6,401 bases of DNA from Methylomonas sp. (GTDB taxonomy: Bacteria > Pseudomonadota > Gammaproteobacteria > Methylococcales > Methylomonadaceae): the NCBI GenBank assembly GCA_026990815.1, contig JALXCS010000153.1, positions 1 to 6,401 of the forward strand, read 5' to 3'. Numbering within the stretch: position 1 is the first letter of the stretch; each line of letters starts with the position of its first letter. The translations under genes and the position numbers were made by a program. Of this stretch, positions 3,954 through 6,401 are shown piece by piece. The notes under the pieces were generated by a model. It saw nothing but the letters and a program-made list of their open reading frames with translations, was not told the origin of the DNA and searched no databases.

Positions 3954-6401
3954 TTATTCTCCTTCTTGGTTTTCTTCAGTTTCACCATTACCATTGCCAT
4001 TTTCAGATTCATCATCAAACAGCCCTACAATTCGGTCTATTCCAACAACCTTTTCGTTTTTACCCAAGCGAATTACTTTTACACCCTGAGTATTTCTACC
4101 GACAATTGAAATTTCATTTACTTTTGTTCTAACCAAGGTTCCTCCATCGGTAATCAACATAATTTCATCGTTATCGGAAACTAAAGCCGCTCCTACTACA
4201 GCACCATTTCTTTCCGAGGTCTGAATAGCAATCAAACCTTGTCCACCACGTTTATGACGGGTAAACTCCTCAATTCGGGTTCGTTTACCAAAACCGTTCT
4301 CGGTAATGTTAAGGACTGTACCTTCAGCAGAAATAATCAGAGCGATTACCTTATGATCATCCGGCAGACGAATGCCACGCACTCCAGCAGCCTGCCGCCC
4401 CATTGACCGCACATCTGACTCGTTAAAACACACTGCTTTGCCAGAACTGCTAAACAACAGGACATCTTGCTTGCCGTCAGTAATCGCGACACCAACCAAA
4501 GTGTCATCTCCTCTCAAATCAATGGCAATTTTACCATTGGTTCTCTGTCGCTCGAATTCTTTAAGTGGTGTTTTTTTCACCGTTCCGGCAGCTGTCGCCA
4601 TAACCACGAATTGATTTTCTGTATATTCCCGCACCGGAAGCATGGCATTAATTTTTTCACCTTTTTCAAGCGGCAATAAATTGACAAAAGGTTTACCCCT
4701 CGCCGTTCGGCTGGCAATTGGCAAATTAAAAACCTTTAACCAATAAACTTTTCCGGCCGAAGAAAAACACAACAAGGTGTCGTGACTGTTTGCCACGATT
4801 AAGTTATCAACAAAATCTTCTTCTTTGGTGGCAGTAGCAGATTTGCCGCGTCCACCCCGGCGCTGCGCCTTGTAATCACCCAAAGGCTGAGCTTTTACAT
4901 AACCTTCATGCGACATGGTCACCACCATGTCTTCTTCAGTAATCAGGTCTTCTGCAGATAAATTTAAATAGTCATGAATAATTTCTGTTCGTCTCGCGTC
5001 TGCGTATTCTTCTTTTATTGCTTCCAGTTCTTCATGAATAACGGTCATCAATTTAGTATCGCTACCTAAAATCTCCAAATATTCATCGATTTGTTCAAGT
5101 AATTTTTTATATTCATTAACAATTTTTTCCTGCTCTAAGCCCGTTAATCGATGCAGTCTTAATTCAAGAATAGCCTGGGCCTGGGCCTCGGATAGCCGAT
5201 AAGAACCCTCTACGATGCCAAATTCCGGTGTCAAATCTTCTGGTCTGGATCGTGAAGAATCCGCCCGCTCCAACAAAGAGGCGACTACACCTAATTCCCA
5301 AGTTCTAGCAAGTAAACCCACTTTTGCCTCGGCTGGGCTTTTCGATGATTTAATCAACTCGATCATTTCATCGATATTGGCTAACGCTACCGCCAGACCT
5401 TCTAAAACATGAGCTCTTTCACGTGCTTTGCGTAAGTTATAAATGGTCCTACGAGTAACGATTTCACGCCGATGATTAACGAATGCATCTAAAATTTCTT
5501 TTAGATTCATGCACCGTGGCCGACCATCAAGCAACGCAACCATATTGATACCAAAATGCGTCTGAAGTTGGGTCTGTTTATAAAGATTATTCAATATGAC
5601 TTCAGGGACTTCACCGCGGCGAAGCTCGATAACCATGCGCATACCTTCCTTGTCAGATTCATCACGCAAACCGGATATTCCGTCCAACTTGGCATCCTTG
5701 ACCATCTCGGCAATTTTTTCCAGCAATCTTGCCTTATTTACCTGATAAGGCAGCTCAGTCACAATAATTGCCTGTCTGCCGCCATCTCCAATATCTTCAA
5801 AATGGCAACGGGCGCGCATATGAATCTTGCCGCGCCCGGTCATGTAGGCGTCAGTTATTCCTGAAGCACCGTTAATGAACCCTGCCGTGGGGAAATCCGG
5901 ACCGGGGATATACTCCATTAATTGAGGAATGGTTAAATCAGGATTATCGACCAACGCCAAACAAGCAGAAATCACTTCATCCAGATTATGTGGCGGGATA
6001 TTGGTTGCCATACCAACGGCAATACCTGATGAACCGTTGATCAGTAAAGTTGGCACTCGTGTTGGCAAAACTGTTGGCTCGGTCTCTGAATCATCATAAT
6101 TTGGTGCAAAATCAACGGTTTCCTTATCCAGATCAGCCAATAACTCATGAGAAATCTTGGCCATGCGCACCTCGGTATAACGCATAGCCGCAGGAGAATC
6201 TCCGTCAACAGAACCAAAATTACCCTGGCCATCAATCAGCATATAGCGCATGGAAAAAGGCTGCGCCATCCGGACAATAGTGTCATAAACGGCAGTATCA
6301 CCATGAGGATGATATTTACCAATCACATCCCCGACCACACGCGCTGATTTTTTATAGGGTTTGTTCCAGTCATTTCCCAGTTCACTCATCGCATATAAAA
6401 C
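3954..6401 (-). CDS. gyrA: DNA gyrase subunit A, 5' end missing
   Basis: This is the DNA breakage-reunion subunit of gyrase, which with GyrB introduces negative supercoils. The frame is open to the right edge: the first visible residues are VLYAM, equal to E. coli positions 48-52. About 47 residues are thus missing, and the Met at 6389 is internal, not the start. From the first visible residue (815 present) there are KYHPHGDTAVYD (29-40), with Thr36 and Asp40 at E. coli positions 83 and 87, and AAMRYTE with catalytic Tyr75 (E. coli Tyr122). The tower and coiled-coil region follows. The C-terminal beta-pinwheel opens with the GyrA box QRRGGRG (513-519), needed for DNA wrapping. Repeated G-x-V/L strands (for example GTVKK, GTVLN, GTLVR) mark the blades. 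The protein ends in a short acidic Asn-Gly-rich tail (796-815). The inferred full length, about 862, is close to E. coli GyrA. Family discrimination from ParC rests on the GyrA box and full-length pinwheel. Confidence 0.98.
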   Translation of the reverse strand, partial: VLYAMSELGNDWNKPYKKSARVVGDVIGKYHPHGDTAVYDTIVRMAQPFSMRYMLIDGQGNFGSVDGDSPAAMRYTEVRMAKISHELLADLDKETVDFAPNYDDSETEPTVLPTRVPTLLINGSSGIAVGMATNIPPHNLDEVISACLALVDNPDLTIPQLMEYIPGPDFPTAGFINGASGITDAYMTGRGKIHMRARCHFEDIGDGGRQAIIVTELPYQVNKARLLEKIAEMVKDAKLDGISGLRDESDKEGMRMVIELRRGEVPEVILNNLYKQTQLQTHFGINMVALLDGRPRCMNLKEILDAFVNHRREIVTRRTIYNLRKARERAHVLEGLAVALANIDEMIELIKSSKSPAEAKVGLLARTWELGVVASLLERADSSRSRPEDLTPEFGIVEGSYRLSEAQAQAILELRLHRLTGLEQEKIVNEYKKLLEQIDEYLEILGSDTKLMTVIHEELEAIKEEYADARRTEIIHDYLNLSAEDLITEEDMVVTMSHEGYVKAQPLGDYKAQRRGGRGKSATATKEEDFVDNLIVANSHDTLLCFSSAGKVYWLKVFNLPIASRTARGKPFVNLLPLEKGEKINAMLPVREYTENQFVVMATAAGTVKKTPLKEFERQRTNGKIAIDLRGDDTLVGVAITDGKQDVLLFSSSGKAVCFNESDVRSMGRQAAGVRGIRLPDDHKVIALIISAEGTVLNITENGFGKRTRIEEFTRHKRGGQGLIAIQTSERNGAVVGAALVSDNDEIMLITDGGTLVRTKVNEISIVGRNTQGVKVIRLGKNEKVVGIDRIVGLFDDESENGNGNGETEENQEGE
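3959..3964 (-). promoter_or_regulatory. Shine-Dalgarno of serC inside the end of gyrA
   Basis: AAGGAG lies 10 bases before the serC ATG and is encoded by the last sense codons of gyrA (Glu-Gly-Glu before TAA). It is the only strong ribosome binding site at any junction in the window. Ribosomes finishing gyrA would cover it, which suggests coupling between the two genes. Confidence 0.8.
3984..4001 (-). repeat. Threefold hexanucleotide repeat in the gyrA tail
   Basis: Three tandem copies of AATGGY encode Asn-Gly three times in the acidic C-terminal tail of GyrA. A gain or loss of one unit would keep the reading frame, so tail length could vary between strains. The array is short and may simply be low-complexity coding sequence. 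Confidence 0.6.

Noticed and set aside
3818..4132. Plus-strand 104-codon open frame across the serC-gyrA junction
   Set aside because: It is antisense to two conserved genes, has unusual His/Phe/Gln-rich composition and no recognisable motif; a shadow frame.
5172..5188. Tandem GCCTGG-like repeat in gyrA
   Set aside because: It encodes the conserved AQAQA segment of GyrA and has only two units; explained by coding.
5556..5864. Plus-strand 102-codon open frame
   Set aside because: It is antisense to the conserved GyrA core with no independent evidence of coding.
6041..6235. Minus-strand 64-codon frame overlapping gyrA in another phase
   Set aside because: It is entirely contained in the GyrA breakage-reunion domain and has no recognisable features.
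6147..6389. Met at 6389 as the gyrA start
   Set aside because: The frame stays open upstream to the edge and encodes VLYA, which matches E. coli GyrA 48-51; the true start lies beyond the window.

Overview
This window is a stretch of conserved bacterial chromosome. All of its genes lie on the minus strand, so transcription runs from high to low coordinates. The order is gyrA (5' end cut off by the right edge), serC, pheA, hisC and tyrA (3' end cut off by the left edge). I see no RNA gene, mobile element, CRISPR array, prophage or plus-strand gene. No non-coding gap exceeds 30 bases.

Likely host: a proteobacterium, most probably gammaproteobacterial, with low to moderate GC judged by eye. Four points support this: the fused chorismate mutase/prephenate dehydratase, the gyrA-serC-pheA-hisC-tyrA order known from Pseudomonas and many beta/gammaproteobacteria, a HisC of the type that accompanies aromatic genes there, and a GyrA that aligns closely to the E. 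coli protein. An AT-rich gammaproteobacterium such as a methanotroph relative would fit, but a betaproteobacterium cannot be excluded from the sequence alone.

Layout: 6401-3954 is GyrA of DNA gyrase, lacking about 47 N-terminal residues by alignment with E. coli. A 5-base gap leads to serC (3948-2869, phosphoserine aminotransferase), 14 bases to pheA (2854-1769, P-protein) and 30 AT-rich bases to hisC (1738-629, GTG start). hisC overlaps tyrA (636-1, TyrA-family dehydrogenase) by 8 bases. Such tight packing suggests one polycistronic unit with translational coupling. In related genomes aroA, cmk and rpsA usually follow tyrA, so they are expected beyond position 1.

How the genes work together: PheA converts chorismate to prephenate and then phenylpyruvate. 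TyrA oxidises prephenate (or arogenate) towards tyrosine. A broad-specificity HisC can supply the transamination for phenylalanine and tyrosine as well as its histidine-pathway step. SerC supplies phosphoserine for serine and phosphohydroxythreonine for pyridoxal phosphate, the cofactor that SerC and HisC both need. GyrA is a housekeeping topoisomerase subunit that shares the locus.

I found no new biological system. The points worth a second look are modest: the TyrA cofactor signature, Thr at GyrA position 83, an acidic repeat-containing GyrA tail that doubles as the serC ribosome binding site, two intragenic hairpins, and poor ribosome binding sites at pheA and hisC.
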